Of a stretch of 64,000 nt of DNA, positions 24,177 through 33,449 are shown in pieces. Position 1 is the first letter of the stretch. Each line of letters begins with the position of its first letter. The DNA comes from Streptomyces sp. B1I3 (GTDB taxonomy: Bacteria > Actinomycetota > Actinomycetes > Streptomycetales > Streptomycetaceae), in NCBI RefSeq assembly GCF_030816615.1, contig NZ_JAUSYD010000001.1, positions 3,676,001 to 3,740,000 on the forward strand. Reading direction: 5' to 3'. The notes beneath the pieces were generated by a model. The model did not search any database. It had not been told where the DNA came from and saw only the letters and a program-made list of their open reading frames with translations. The position numbers were made by a program, and so were the translations under genes.

Positions 24177-25994
24177 TCACTGCACGATCGTGATCCGGCC
24201 CGTGGCCGGCGGTGCCAGCGGCGCGGAGGCCGTGGAGTGCTGTGCCAGATAGGCGTTGAACAGGTCCAGGTCGGACGGGCCGACCAGCTTGTTCGTGCCC
24301 TGGCCCAGGGCGGCGAAGCCGTCGCCGCCGCCCGCGAGGAACTCGTTCATCGCGACGCGGTACGTCTTCGCCGGGTCGATCGCCGCACCGTTCAGCAGGA
24401 TGGAGTCCGTGACCACCCGGTCGGCGCCCGACTTCGTCATGTCCAGGGTGTAGGTGAGGCCCTTCGAGATCTGCAGGATCTTCGGGGACGCCTGGTTCGA
24501 GCCGCTGACCTGCTGCTGCAGCGCGGCGACCAGCTGGGCACCGGTCAGGTCGACGACGTTCATCATGTTGGTGAACGGCTGGACCGTGAACGCCTCGCCG
24601 TAGGTCACCACTCCGTCGCCCTCGCTGCCGGACGCCGCGTACACCAGGTCCGAACGGATGCCGCCCGGGTTCATGAACGCGACGACCGCGCCGCCCTTGT
24701 CGGCCGGGGCCAGACCCTCCAGCTGGGCATCGGCGATCAGGTTGCCGAGGGGCTTCTCCGGGGCCGTGGAACCGCGGCCGTTGATGTCGGCGGAGATGAA
24801 GCCCTGCGGACGGCCCGCGACGGGCGCGGCGAGCGTGTTCCAGCGGGCGATCAGCGCGGTCATGTCGGTGGCCTTGGCCTGGTCCCGGCTGACGATGTGG
24901 TTCGCCGACCGCACCGACGTACGCACGATGTCCTTGGTGCGCCGGTCGTAGGTGAGGGTCGTGTCCGTGTAGAGCTTGCCGAACGACGAGGCCGAGGTGA
25001 CCATGCGCGGCTTCCCGGACGGGTCCGGGACCGTGCAGACGTACGCCTGGTGGGTGTGGCCGGTGACCAGGGCGTCGACCTTCGGGGTGATGCCCTCGGC
25101 GATGTCCACGATCGGCCCGGAGATGCCGTCACCGGCGCCGGGGCTGTCGCAGTCGTAGTTGTACGAGGAGGAGGCCGGCGCCCCGCCCTCGTGGATCAGC
25201 GCGACGATGGACTTGACGCCCTGGCGGTCCAGCTCCTTGGCGTACTTGTTGACCGTCTCGATCTCGTCGTGGAACTTCAGGCCCTTGACACCGTTGGCCG
25301 TGACGATGTTCGGCGTGCCCTCCAGGGTCACTCCGATGAAGCCGATCCTGACGCCGTTCTTCTTCCAGACCGTGTACGGCTTGAGGATCGGCTTGCCGGT
25401 CTTCTCGTCCGTCACGTTGGCCGCGAGGTAGGGGAAGTCCGCGCCCTCGAACTCCTTGCCCTTCTCGTAGCAGCCCTCGACCGGGTGGCAGCCGCCGTTC
25501 TGCAGACGGGCGAGCTCCGTGGCCCCCTCGTCGAACTCGTGGTTGCCCACGGCCGTCACGTCGAGGTCGAGCCCGTTGAGCGCCTCGATCGTGGGCTCGT
25601 CGTGGAAGAGTCCCGACAGCAGCGGGCTCGCGCCCACCATGTCGCCGCCGGCCGCGGTGACGGAGTACGGGTGGCCCTTGCGCGCGGTGCGCAGCGAGGT
25701 CGCGAGGTACTCGACGCCACCGGCCGGGACGGACTTCACCGTGCCGTCGGCCTGCGTCTCACCGACCGTCCCGGCGGAACCGGCCGGCGGCTCCAGATTG
25801 CCGTGAAGGTCGTTGAAGGAGAGCAGCTGGACGTCGACGGTACGGGCCGGCCGGCCGTGTCCGTGGCCGTTGCCGTGTCCGCGGTCCTGGGCACCGGCCG
25901 GCAGGGCGGCGACGAGCGCGCCCACGGTGGCCAGCCCGGCCGCGGCGGCAAGCACCCGCCGGGACACACGGTTCTTCTGCGGAGTCGCTGACAT
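24177..25994 (-). CDS. secreted 5'-nucleotidase / cyclic phosphodiesterase
   Basis: The 605-residue protein has a Sec signal (RRVLAAAAGLATVGALVAALPAGA). Its calcineurin-type metallophosphoesterase domain carries LLSFNDLHGNLEPP, GGDMVGASPLL, VGNHEFDEGATEL and VTGHTHQAYV, providing the two-metal site. The C-terminal half is the 5'-nucleotidase substrate domain (PGGIRSDL, YGEAFTVQPFTN). It would release phosphate from extracellular nucleotides, which fits the neighbouring phosphate-acquisition block. Single gene with its own terminator. Confidence 0.9.
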   Translation of the reverse strand: MSATPQKNRVSRRVLAAAAGLATVGALVAALPAGAQDRGHGNGHGHGRPARTVDVQLLSFNDLHGNLEPPAGSAGTVGETQADGTVKSVPAGGVEYLATSLRTARKGHPYSVTAAGGDMVGASPLLSGLFHDEPTIEALNGLDLDVTAVGNHEFDEGATELARLQNGGCHPVEGCYEKGKEFEGADFPYLAANVTDEKTGKPILKPYTVWKKNGVRIGFIGVTLEGTPNIVTANGVKGLKFHDEIETVNKYAKELDRQGVKSIVALIHEGGAPASSSYNYDCDSPGAGDGISGPIVDIAEGITPKVDALVTGHTHQAYVCTVPDPSGKPRMVTSASSFGKLYTDTTLTYDRRTKDIVRTSVRSANHIVSRDQAKATDMTALIARWNTLAAPVAGRPQGFISADINGRGSTAPEKPLGNLIADAQLEGLAPADKGGAVVAFMNPGGIRSDLVYAASGSEGDGVVTYGEAFTVQPFTNMMNVVDLTGAQLVAALQQQVSGSNQASPKILQISKGLTYTLDMTKSGADRVVTDSILLNGAAIDPAKTYRVAMNEFLAGGGDGFAALGQGTNKLVGPSDLDLFNAYLAQHSTASAPLAPPATGRITIVQ

Positions 25995-26211
25995 CGGTCC
26001 CCTTGTAAGTGGCTGGATCCTGCGTGCGGCAGCCTAGGGTCAACGCGCGTAGCGCGACAGATGTTTGTGGTTACGAACTGGTTGCCGCCCGATCAGAAAG
26101 GGGTCGATCACCCGGAGGGCCCACATATGCGAGCAGAAACGTCACCGCCCGCGAAACCGTTGCACCGTCGCCGCGCCCGCCGGCCGGTCCGCTCCCCGTA
26201 CGCTCGTACCC

Positions 26212-27135
26212 ATGACGACAGACGTACCCCTCCCCGCCCCCGGACGTGCGATCCAGACCCTCGACGCGCTCACCCACGAGCAGGCCGACGCCGTCCTGGC
26301 ACTGCTCGGCGAGGCGGCGGGGACCGACGGCAGGCAGGCCGTCTCCGAGCAGGGCCGGCTCCAGCTCCGGGGCGGGCACCGCGAGGGTGTGCGGCATCTC
26401 CTGCTCACCGCCGACGGCGTGCTCGCCGGGTACGCGCAGCTGGAGGACACCGACCCCGTGGAAGCACCCGCCGCCGAGCTCGTCGTGCACCCGGCCCACC
26501 GCGGGCACGGGCACGGGCGGGCCCTGGGGGCGGCCCTCCTCGCCGTCACCGGAAAGCGGCTGCGGGTCTGGGCACACGGCGGCAAGTCCTCCGCCCGGCA
26601 CCTCGCGCAGGTGCTCGGCCTGTCCCTCTTCCGCGAACTGCGCCAGCTGCGGCGCCCGTTGGGGTCGCTCGACATCGCGGAGCCGGTTCTGCCCCCGGGG
26701 GTCACCGTCCGCACCTTCGTGCCCGGTCAGGACGACGCGGCCTGGCTCGCCGCCAACAGCGCCGCTTTCGCCCACCACCCCGAGCAGGGCTCCCTCACCC
26801 AGCGGGACCTGGACGACCGCAAGGCCGAGCCGTGGTTCGACCCGAAGGGCTTCTTCCTCGCCGAGCGCGACGGCGAGATCATCGGCTTCCACTGGACGAA
26901 GGTCCACACCGAGGAGGACCTCGGCGAGGTCTACGTGGTCGGCATCCGGCCCGACGCCCAGGGCGGCGGGCTCGGCAAGGCGCTCACCGCGATCGGACTG
27001 CGGCATCTGGCCGCCCAGGGCCTGCCCACCGCGATGCTCTACGTCGACGCCGACAACGCGGCCGCCCTCGCGGTGTACGAGCGCATGGGCTTCACCACGC
27101 ACGAGACGGACCTGATGTACCGCACCGAGTCCTGA
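26212..27135 (+). CDS. mshD: MshD, mycothiol synthase
   Basis: The 307-residue protein contains two fused GNAT domains; the first (about 1-145) is degenerate and the second (about 155-305) has the acetyl-CoA loop VVGIRPDAQGGGLGKALT. This two-domain form and the length are specific for MshD, which acetylates Cys-GlcN-Ins in the last step of mycothiol synthesis. The ATG at 26212 is preceded by TACGCT (26199-26204) at 7 nt, indicating leaderless expression. A terminator follows at 27155. Confidence 0.9.
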   Translation: MTTDVPLPAPGRAIQTLDALTHEQADAVLALLGEAAGTDGRQAVSEQGRLQLRGGHREGVRHLLLTADGVLAGYAQLEDTDPVEAPAAELVVHPAHRGHGHGRALGAALLAVTGKRLRVWAHGGKSSARHLAQVLGLSLFRELRQLRRPLGSLDIAEPVLPPGVTVRTFVPGQDDAAWLAANSAAFAHHPEQGSLTQRDLDDRKAEPWFDPKGFFLAERDGEIIGFHWTKVHTEEDLGEVYVVGIRPDAQGGGLGKALTAIGLRHLAAQGLPTAMLYVDADNAAALAVYERMGFTTHETDLMYRTES

Positions 27136-27154
27136 CGGCACGTCAGAACTGGTC

Positions 27155-27180
27155 GGGGCGGCGTCGCTTGACGCCGCCCC
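27155..27180 (+). terminator. terminator of mshD
   Basis: Eleven-base arms GGGGCGGCGTC and GACGCCGCCCC with a GCTT loop, followed by tccttta, 20 bp after the stop codon. Confidence 0.85.
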
Positions 27181-27190
27181 TCCTTTACGC

Positions 27191-27222
27191 CACCCTTTCA
27201 CTACTCAATTAGTGAAAGGGTG
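27191..27222. promoter_or_regulatory. 13-bp perfect inverted repeat, likely operator of the GntR-ABC operon
   Basis: CACCCTTTCACTA (27191-27203) and TAGTGAAAGGGTG (27210-27222) flank CTCAAT. The right arm also supplies the RBS (aaaggg) of the GntR gene, so repressor binding would block both promoter and translation start region. Its form matches YtrA-subfamily GntR operators. Confidence 0.75.
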
Positions 27223-27228
27223 GTGAAC

Positions 27229-27639
27229 ATGGCAGAGTCCGCAGCGGTCGAATTCCGCATCGACCGGCGCAGCGGCATCGCCACCTACCTCCAGATCGTG
27301 CAGCAGACCAAGCAGGCCCTGCGCCTGGGTGTGCTGGAGCCGGGTGACCGGCTGCCGACGGCCCGGGAGGTCGTGGAGGCCACGGCCATCAATCCCAACA
27401 CCGTGCTCAAGGCCTACCGCGAACTGGAACGCGAAGGCCTCGTCGAGGCCCGCCGGGGCCTCGGCACCTTCGTCCGCCGCACGCTCGGCAGCGCCGCCGT
27501 CACCACCGACGCCCCGCTGCGCGACGAGCTGACCGACTGGACCCGCCGGGCGCGCGCGGCCGGACTCGACAAGGACGACGTGCACGCGCTCTTCACCGCC
27601 GTACTGGACAGCACGTTCAAGGGGGACACGAACGCATGA
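27229..27639 (+). CDS. GntR-family (YtrA-type) repressor of the downstream ABC transporter
   Basis: The short 136-residue protein contains only the GntR winged helix (residues 10-75: LQIVQQTKQALRLGVLEPGDRLPTAREVVEA and NPNTVLKAYRELEREGLVEARRG) and a small C-terminal helix bundle, the YtrA subfamily form. It is translationally coupled by ATGA to an ABC ATPase and a permease, so it most probably represses its own operon. I choose the ATG at 27229 with RBS aaaggg at 27215-27220; a GTG at 27220 lies within the operator. Confidence 0.88.
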   Translation: MAESAAVEFRIDRRSGIATYLQIVQQTKQALRLGVLEPGDRLPTAREVVEATAINPNTVLKAYRELEREGLVEARRGLGTFVRRTLGSAAVTTDAPLRDELTDWTRRARAAGLDKDDVHALFTAVLDSTFKGDTNA

Positions 27640-28532
27640 CAGGCGCCGCGATCGAGGCGAACGGCCTCGGCATGACCTACGGGCGAAGGCGCGGGTGGGC
27701 GCTGCGCGACTGCTCGTTCCGGCTGCCCACCGGACGGATATGCGCCCTCGTCGGGCCCAACGGCGCCGGGAAGTCCACGCTGCTCTCCCTCGCGGCCGGC
27801 CTGCTCCGGCCGACCGAGGGCACGGTCCGCATCCTCGGCTCCACGGACCCCGCCGAGACCCGCACCCGCATCGCCTACGTGTCCCAGGACAAGCCCCTGT
27901 ACCCACAGCTCACGGTGGCCGACACCCTGTGGGCCGGCGAGCAGCTCAACCCCGCCACCTGGGACCGCGCCGCCGCCGACCGGGTCGCCGGCTCCCTGCC
28001 GCAGGGCGCCAAGGTCCGTACCCTCTCGGGCGGCCGGCGCACCCGGCTCGCCCTCGCCCTCGCCCTGGGCAAGCGGCCCGAACTGATGCTGCTGGACGAG
28101 CCGATGGCCGACCTCGACCCGCTCGCCCGCCACCAGCTGATGGGCGTCCTGATGGCCGAGGCCGCAGAGCACGCCACCACCATCGTGATGTCCTCGCACA
28201 TCCTCACCGAACTGGAGGGCGCCTGCGACTACGTCCTGCTCGTCGACGGCGGCCGGGTCCGGCTCGGCGGTGAGAGCGAGGACATCGTCGCCGCGCACGC
28301 CGTCCTCACCGGCCAGGTCCGTGACCTCGCCCCGCACACCGTCGTCGAGTCCCGCTCGACAGGACGTCAGCTCACCGCACTGGTACGGAAGGAAGGCCCG
28401 GTGGACCTCACCGCCTGGGACGTCACGAACCCCTCCCTCGAGGAACTGCTGCTGGCCCACCTCCGCTCCCCGGACGCACCGCCGCTGCTCACCCCGAGCG
28501 CCTGCGCCGCCGAGGAGGTGACTGCGGCATGA
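27636..28532 (+). CDS. ABC transporter ATP-binding protein
   Basis: The 298-residue ATPase has a Walker A GPNGAGKST (residues 40-48), signature LSGGRRTRLALA, Walker B LMLLDEP, and the switch histidine in SSHILTELE. The last 80 residues form an accessory domain. It overlaps the GntR gene and the permease by 4 nt each. It powers the following permease, and cell-envelope-active peptides are typical substrates for YtrA-type operons; this is inferred from family context. Confidence 0.9.
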   Translation: MTGAAIEANGLGMTYGRRRGWALRDCSFRLPTGRICALVGPNGAGKSTLLSLAAGLLRPTEGTVRILGSTDPAETRTRIAYVSQDKPLYPQLTVADTLWAGEQLNPATWDRAAADRVAGSLPQGAKVRTLSGGRRTRLALALALGKRPELMLLDEPMADLDPLARHQLMGVLMAEAAEHATTIVMSSHILTELEGACDYVLLVDGGRVRLGGESEDIVAAHAVLTGQVRDLAPHTVVESRSTGRQLTALVRKEGPVDLTAWDVTNPSLEELLLAHLRSPDAPPLLTPSACAAEEVTAA

Positions 28533-29506
28533 CGACCCTCGCCACCACCCGCCCCTCGCTCCGCGGCCCCGTCCGGGTCCTGGTACGCCAGCACCGCACG
28601 GCACTGTGGGCGGCGCTCGCGCTGCTGCTCGCCGGCGTCGGAGCCGTGGTCGCCATGCGGGTCTGGATCGCCGTGCGCAGTTCCGAGGAACTGTGCGCGG
28701 ACGGAGATGTGACCCCGTGCGGCGACACCACCTACCTGACCACCTACGCCCGGACGTCGACCGAGACCTTCCTGTCCGAGGGCGGGACGACCATGGTGCT
28801 GCTCGCCGCACTCGTCGGTGTCTTCGTGGCCGGTCCGCTGATCGCACGCGAACTGGACAGCGGGACGTTCAGACTCGCCTGGGTGCAGTCGGTCTCCCCC
28901 ACCCGCTGGCTCGTGGCGCGCCTCGCCCTCCCCCTGGTCCTCGCGAGCGCCGGATGCGTCGTCCTGATGGCGGTCTACCACTGGGGCCGGGCGTTCGCGT
29001 CCGACTACCCGTACACCTACAACCTCCAGTGGTACGCGGAGGGCGTCTACCCGGGCCTCGGGCCCGTGCTGCTCGGGTACACCGTGCTCGCGGTGTCGCT
29101 CGGGGCGCTCTGTGCCGTGCTCCTGCGGCGCACCCTCCTCGCGGCATCGGCCACCGCCCTGCTGTACGGACTGACGTTCGTCACGATGACCAAGGTGCGG
29201 CACCACCTGTGGCAGCCCGTGCGGCTCACCGGGGACGTGAGGCCCGAGGGCGCCGCCTGGTACGTGCGGTCCGGCATGCTCACGTCGTCCGGCAAGGAAG
29301 TCGGAAGGGAGAACTGCTACACGGTGGACGGATTCGTCGACCCCACGGCCTGCATGCGCCACCGCGGCGGTGTCACGTTCTTCCTGGACCACCACCCCGC
29401 CTCCCATTTCTGGCCCCTCCAGCTCGTCGAGACGGGCATCCTCCTGGCCCTCGCCGCCCTGGCACTCGCGCTCGCCTTCCGGATGCTGCGCCGCCGCCAC
29501 GGCTGA
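28529..29506 (+). CDS. ABC transporter permease
   Basis: The 325-residue integral membrane protein has about six helices, including ALWAALALLLAGVGAVVAM, TTMVLLAALVGVFVAGPLIA, LALPLVLASAGCVVLMAVY and LLGYTVLAVSLGALCAVLL, with an extracytoplasmic loop containing two cysteines (REN-CYTVDGFVDPTAC). It follows the ATPase in the same operon. It is likely an ABC-2 type exporter subunit. Confidence 0.85.
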   Translation: MTTLATTRPSLRGPVRVLVRQHRTALWAALALLLAGVGAVVAMRVWIAVRSSEELCADGDVTPCGDTTYLTTYARTSTETFLSEGGTTMVLLAALVGVFVAGPLIARELDSGTFRLAWVQSVSPTRWLVARLALPLVLASAGCVVLMAVYHWGRAFASDYPYTYNLQWYAEGVYPGLGPVLLGYTVLAVSLGALCAVLLRRTLLAASATALLYGLTFVTMTKVRHHLWQPVRLTGDVRPEGAAWYVRSGMLTSSGKEVGRENCYTVDGFVDPTACMRHRGGVTFFLDHHPASHFWPLQLVETGILLALAALALALAFRMLRRRHG

Positions 29507-29511
29507 GAACC

Positions 29512-29559
29512 CCCGTTCGGGGTTCCGGCCTCCGGGGGGAGCCCGGAACCCCGAACGGG
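29512..29559 (+). terminator. terminator of the GntR-ABC operon
   Basis: Perfect 17-bp arms (CCCGTTCGGGGTTCCGG and its complement at 29543-29559) with a 14-nt loop, 5 bp after the permease stop. It is the strongest hairpin in the first half of the window. Confidence 0.85.
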
Positions 29560-29786
29560 TCATCACGCACCGTGAGCAACAGCGGCCCCGCAGCCACACC
29601 GCTTCCTTCACGTCATGTCGCCGTTACCGGCTATTCAGACACGCTTGCGATTCTCACGGAATGCAGCCAGCTGTGCCCATCCCCCGCAACGGGAGAGGCC
29701 GGGGTTCGCCGACCGCGCCCGCTTCTTCCGCGATCTTTAACGGCTCCGACGCGCCTGAGGAGCCGAACGCGCGGAAGAATAGGTCC

Positions 29787-32039
29787 ATGAGCCAGCAGCC
29801 CAGCTCCGAGGTCCCGGTCCAGCCCCTCCAGCCGTCCGTCGGCTCCCTCGCGGCCCACCGGCCCCAGGCCGTCGCCGGATCCTCGTCCGTGTCCGCCGGT
29901 CTCTCCACGGCCGCCGACCTGGACCCCGATCTCGACAACGACGCGGACGCCTACGAGCCCGAAGGCGACGGCGACGAGCTGCCGCAGGGCCGTTTCCTGG
30001 ACCGCGAGCGCAGTTGGCTCGCGTTCAACGAACGCGTGCTGGAACTGGCCGAGGACCCCACGACGCCCCTTCTCGAGCGGGCCAACTTCCTCGCGATCTT
30101 CGCCTCGAACCTGGACGAGTTCTTCATGGTCCGGGTCGCCGGACTCAAACGCCGCATCGCCACCGGAGTCGCCACCCGCTCCGCGTCCGGGCTGCAGCCC
30201 CGCGAGGTCCTCGACCTGATCTGGACCCGCTCCCGCGAGCTCATGGCCCGCCACGCCGCCTGCTACCAGCAGGACGTCGCGCCCGCCCTGTCCGACGAGG
30301 GCATCCAGCTGATCCGCTGGCCGGAGCTGACCGAGAAGGAACAGGCACGGCTCTTCACCTTCTTCCGCCAGCGGGTCTTCCCCGTACTGACCCCGCTGGC
30401 CGTGGACCCGGCCCACCCCTTCCCGTACATCTCCGGGCTCTCGCTCAACCTCGCCGTCGTCGTACGCAATCCGGTCAGCGGTCACCGCCACTTCGCCCGG
30501 GTCAAGGTGCCGCCGCTGCTGACCCGTTTCCTGGAGGCGTCCCCGCAGCGCTACGTCCCCATAGAGGACATCATCGCGGCCCACCTCGAGGAGCTCTTCC
30601 CGGGCATGGAGGTCCTCGCGCACCACATGTTCCGCGTCACCAGGAACGAGGACCTGGAGGTCGAGGAGGACGACGCCGAGAACCTGCTCCAGGCCCTGGA
30701 GAAGGAGCTCATGCGGCGCCGCTTCGGCCCGCCGGTCCGCCTTGAGGTCGAGGAGTCCATCGACCCGTACGTCCTCGACCTCCTCGTACGCGAGCTCAAC
30801 ATCTCCGAGACGGAGCTCTACCCGCTGCCCGGCCCGCTCGACCTCACCGGACTGTTCGGCATCGCGTCCCTGGACCGGCCGGAGCTGAAGTACCCCAAGT
30901 TCATCGCCGGCACCCACCGCGACCTCGCCGAGGTCGAGTCCGCCTCCGCGCCCGACATCTTCGCAGCCCTGCGCGAACGCGACGTGCTGCTGCACCACCC
31001 GTACGACTCCTTCTCGACCTCCGTACAGGCCTTCCTGGAACAGGCGGCGGGCGACCCGGACGTCCTCGCGATCAAGCAGACCCTGTACCGGACCTCCGGC
31101 GACTCCCCGATAGTGGACGCCCTGATCGACGCCGCTGAATCAGGCAAGCAGGTCCTGGTCCTCGTCGAGATCAAGGCACGCTTCGACGAGCAGGCCAACA
31201 TCAAGTGGGCCCGCAAGCTGGAGGAGGCCGGCTGCCACGTCGTCTACGGCCTCGTCGGCCTCAAGACCCACTGCAAGCTGTCGCTCGTCGTCCGGCAGGA
31301 GGGCGACACGCTGCGCCGCTACTCCCACGTCGGCACCGGCAACTACCACCCCAAGACGGCCCGGCTCTACGAGGACCTCGGCCTGCTCACCGCCGACCCC
31401 CAGGTCGGCGCGGACCTCTCCGACCTCTTCAACCGGCTCTCCGGCTACTCCCGCCGCGAGACCTACCGCCGCCTGCTGGTCGCCCCGAAGTCCCTGCGCG
31501 ACGGTCTGATCGCCCGCATCAACAAGGAGGTCACCCACCACCGAGCCGGCCGGCCCGCCTACGTCCGCATCAAGGTCAACTCGATGGTGGACGAGGCGAT
31601 CATCGACGCCTGCTACCGGGCCGGGCAGGCCGGCGTGCCGGTCGACATCTGGGTACGCGGCATCTGCGCGCTCCGCCCCGGCGTCAGCGGACTCTCCGAG
31701 AACATCCGGGTCCGCTCGATACTGGGCCGCTTCCTCGAACACTCCCGGGTCTTCGCCTTCGGCAACGGCGGCGAACCCGAAGTCTGGTTCGGCAGCGCCG
31801 ACATGATGCACCGAAACCTCGACCGCCGGATCGAAGCACTGGTCCGCGTCACCGACCCCGCGCATCGCGCCACGCTCAGCAGGCTCCTGGAAACAGGCAT
31901 GTCCGACACCATCTCCTCCTGGCACCTGGGCCCCGACGGCAACTGGACCCGGCACGCCACGGACGCGGACGGCCAGCCGCTGCGGCACGTACAAGCGATG
32001 CTCATCGACACCCGGAGGCGCCGGCGTGCGACGCCCTGA
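29787..32039 (+). CDS. ppk: polyphosphate kinase 1
   Basis: The 750-residue enzyme is a complete PPK1. The acidic N-terminal extension (to about residue 65) is followed by SWLAFNERVLELA, the PPK N-domain, middle domain and two C-terminal PLD-like domains. YSHVGTGNYHPKTA contains the autophosphorylated histidine, and FGNGGEPEVWFGSADMMHRNLDRR closes the active site. The enzyme makes polyphosphate from ATP reversibly. The ATG at 29787 gives a small disordered extension. It lies just upstream of a CHAD-domain gene, a Nudix gene and pstSCAB, forming a phosphate-metabolism block. Confidence 0.94.
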   Translation: MSQQPSSEVPVQPLQPSVGSLAAHRPQAVAGSSSVSAGLSTAADLDPDLDNDADAYEPEGDGDELPQGRFLDRERSWLAFNERVLELAEDPTTPLLERANFLAIFASNLDEFFMVRVAGLKRRIATGVATRSASGLQPREVLDLIWTRSRELMARHAACYQQDVAPALSDEGIQLIRWPELTEKEQARLFTFFRQRVFPVLTPLAVDPAHPFPYISGLSLNLAVVVRNPVSGHRHFARVKVPPLLTRFLEASPQRYVPIEDIIAAHLEELFPGMEVLAHHMFRVTRNEDLEVEEDDAENLLQALEKELMRRRFGPPVRLEVEESIDPYVLDLLVRELNISETELYPLPGPLDLTGLFGIASLDRPELKYPKFIAGTHRDLAEVESASAPDIFAALRERDVLLHHPYDSFSTSVQAFLEQAAGDPDVLAIKQTLYRTSGDSPIVDALIDAAESGKQVLVLVEIKARFDEQANIKWARKLEEAGCHVVYGLVGLKTHCKLSLVVRQEGDTLRRYSHVGTGNYHPKTARLYEDLGLLTADPQVGADLSDLFNRLSGYSRRETYRRLLVAPKSLRDGLIARINKEVTHHRAGRPAYVRIKVNSMVDEAIIDACYRAGQAGVPVDIWVRGICALRPGVSGLSENIRVRSILGRFLEHSRVFAFGNGGEPEVWFGSADMMHRNLDRRIEALVRVTDPAHRATLSRLLETGMSDTISSWHLGPDGNWTRHATDADGQPLRHVQAMLIDTRRRRRATP

Positions 32040-33042
32040 CCACCACACGACGACGCTGCCCGCGGACACCGTCCTCGCCCCCTACCTGCGCGGACAGGCC
32101 GCCGGCTTCCTCCGTGGCCTGCGCCTGCACCGCGAGCACAGCGCCCCGACGGACGCCGGCACGCAGGGGGCCGAGGCGGCCGTCGCGGCGCTGCGGCACG
32201 CCGCGCGCCGCATCAGCGGCACGCTCCACACCTTCCGGGGCGCGCTCGAACCGGCCTGGGCCGACCAGCTCCGTGCGGAACTGGCCTGGCTCTCGGGCAC
32301 CCTGGCCCGCGAGCACGCGTACGCCACCCGGCTGGGGCGGCTGCTGGACGCCCTGCACCAGCTCTCGGGCACCGCGCTCCCCCCGGCCCGCACCGCCGTC
32401 CCGGCAGCCGCCCCGGCCCACGGCACCGCCCCCGGCGCCGACGGCGTCACGGAGCGAGCGGCACTCGGGGTCGGCACGGCCAGGGCCGGGGCGCTCCTGG
32501 AACGCAGGCTGACCCTCGCCCGGACCCGCGCCCACTCGGCGGCGCTCCAGGCGCTCGGCTCCTCCCGTTTCCACGCCCTGGCCGACGCCGTGGCCCTGCT
32601 CGCCTCCGAGGTCCCCCTCGCTCCCGCCGCCGCGGGTCCGGCGGCGGAGCTGCTGCACGCCCCTGCGGAGCTCGCCGAGGAGCGGATGCTCGCCGCGGTG
32701 GCCGCGCTGCCACCCGACGAGGCCACGGAGCCGTACAACGAGGCGCACGACGCCCTCTGGCACCAGGCCCGCCTGCTGCTGCGGTTGCACCGGTACGCGC
32801 ACGAGGTGGTCCACGGCGCACCCGATCCGGTGCTGGCAGGGGCCGGGCGGGCGCTCGACCTGCACCGGGACGCCGCCGAGGCCGCCGAGGCGGCGGCAGC
32901 GGCGGCCCGCACCCCCCGGATCGCCCCGGCGACGGCGTACGCCCTGGGCGTGCTCCATGCCGATCAGCGGCACGAGGTGGAGGCGGCACGCGCCGTGTTC
33001 CGGGAGACCTGGCCGTACGCGGCGGCCGTGACCGCGCCATGA
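32026..33042 (+). CDS. CHAD-domain protein (polyphosphate-binding)
   Basis: The 338-residue protein is an alpha-helical CHAD (conserved histidine alpha-helical domain) with many alanine-rich helices and repeated histidine/arginine positions (RHAARRISGTLHTFRGAL; RLLLRLHRYAHEV). CHAD domains bind inorganic polyphosphate. Here it overlaps ppk by 14 nt, using a GTG start, which strongly supports a polyphosphate role. Confidence 0.85.
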   Translation: MRRPDHHTTTLPADTVLAPYLRGQAAGFLRGLRLHREHSAPTDAGTQGAEAAVAALRHAARRISGTLHTFRGALEPAWADQLRAELAWLSGTLAREHAYATRLGRLLDALHQLSGTALPPARTAVPAAAPAHGTAPGADGVTERAALGVGTARAGALLERRLTLARTRAHSAALQALGSSRFHALADAVALLASEVPLAPAAAGPAAELLHAPAELAEERMLAAVAALPPDEATEPYNEAHDALWHQARLLLRLHRYAHEVVHGAPDPVLAGAGRALDLHRDAAEAAEAAAAAARTPRIAPATAYALGVLHADQRHEVEAARAVFRETWPYAAAVTAP

Positions 33043-33449
33043 GCGATCCCGTCCTGGCCGCCGGCTGCGTACTGTGGCGTCGCTCCCCCAGCGGCGGCGG
33101 CCTGGAGATCTGCCTGGTCCACCGCCCCCGCTACGACGACTGGTCGTACCCCAAAGGCAAGCTGAAAGTGGGCGAGACCCCACTGGAGGCCGCCCTGCGC
33201 GAGGTCCTGGAGGAGACAGGCCACCACTGCGTCCCGGGCGCCGCCCTGCCCACGGCCCGGTACACCGCCAAGGGCCGCCCCAAGGAGGTCAGCTACTGGG
33301 CCGCCGAGGCGACGGACGGCACCTTCGTGCCCGGCGACGAGGTCGACCGGATCACCTGGCTCTCGCCCTCCGCGGCCCGCAACCGCCTGACCCGCCTCGG
33401 CGACCGTGTCCAGCTCGACGCGTTCCTGAACAGCCTCCCCGGGGCCTGA
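33039..33449 (+). CDS. Nudix hydrolase (MutT1-like)
   Basis: The 136-residue protein contains the Nudix box GETPLEAALREVLEETG (residues 46-62) inside GKLKVGETPLEAALREVLEE. It overlaps the CHAD gene by ATGA. The actinobacterial MutT1 proteins fuse this Nudix domain to a phosphatase domain; here only the Nudix part exists. Likely substrates are 8-oxo-dGTP, diadenosine polyphosphates or diphosphoinositol compounds; I cannot decide. Confidence 0.85.
   Translation: MSDPVLAAGCVLWRRSPSGGGLEICLVHRPRYDDWSYPKGKLKVGETPLEAALREVLEETGHHCVPGAALPTARYTAKGRPKEVSYWAAEATDGTFVPGDEVDRITWLSPSAARNRLTRLGDRVQLDAFLNSLPGA

Noticed and set aside
26061..27212. Longer frames overlapping mshD
   Set aside because: They are shadows; the mycothiol synthase frame is complete and has the correct length and a leaderless promoter.
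29600..29640. PHO-box-like words upstream of ppk (cttcacgtcat, gtcgccgttac)
   Set aside because: Only loosely like GTTCACC and not in a clear 11-bp array, unlike the pstS box; too weak to annotate.
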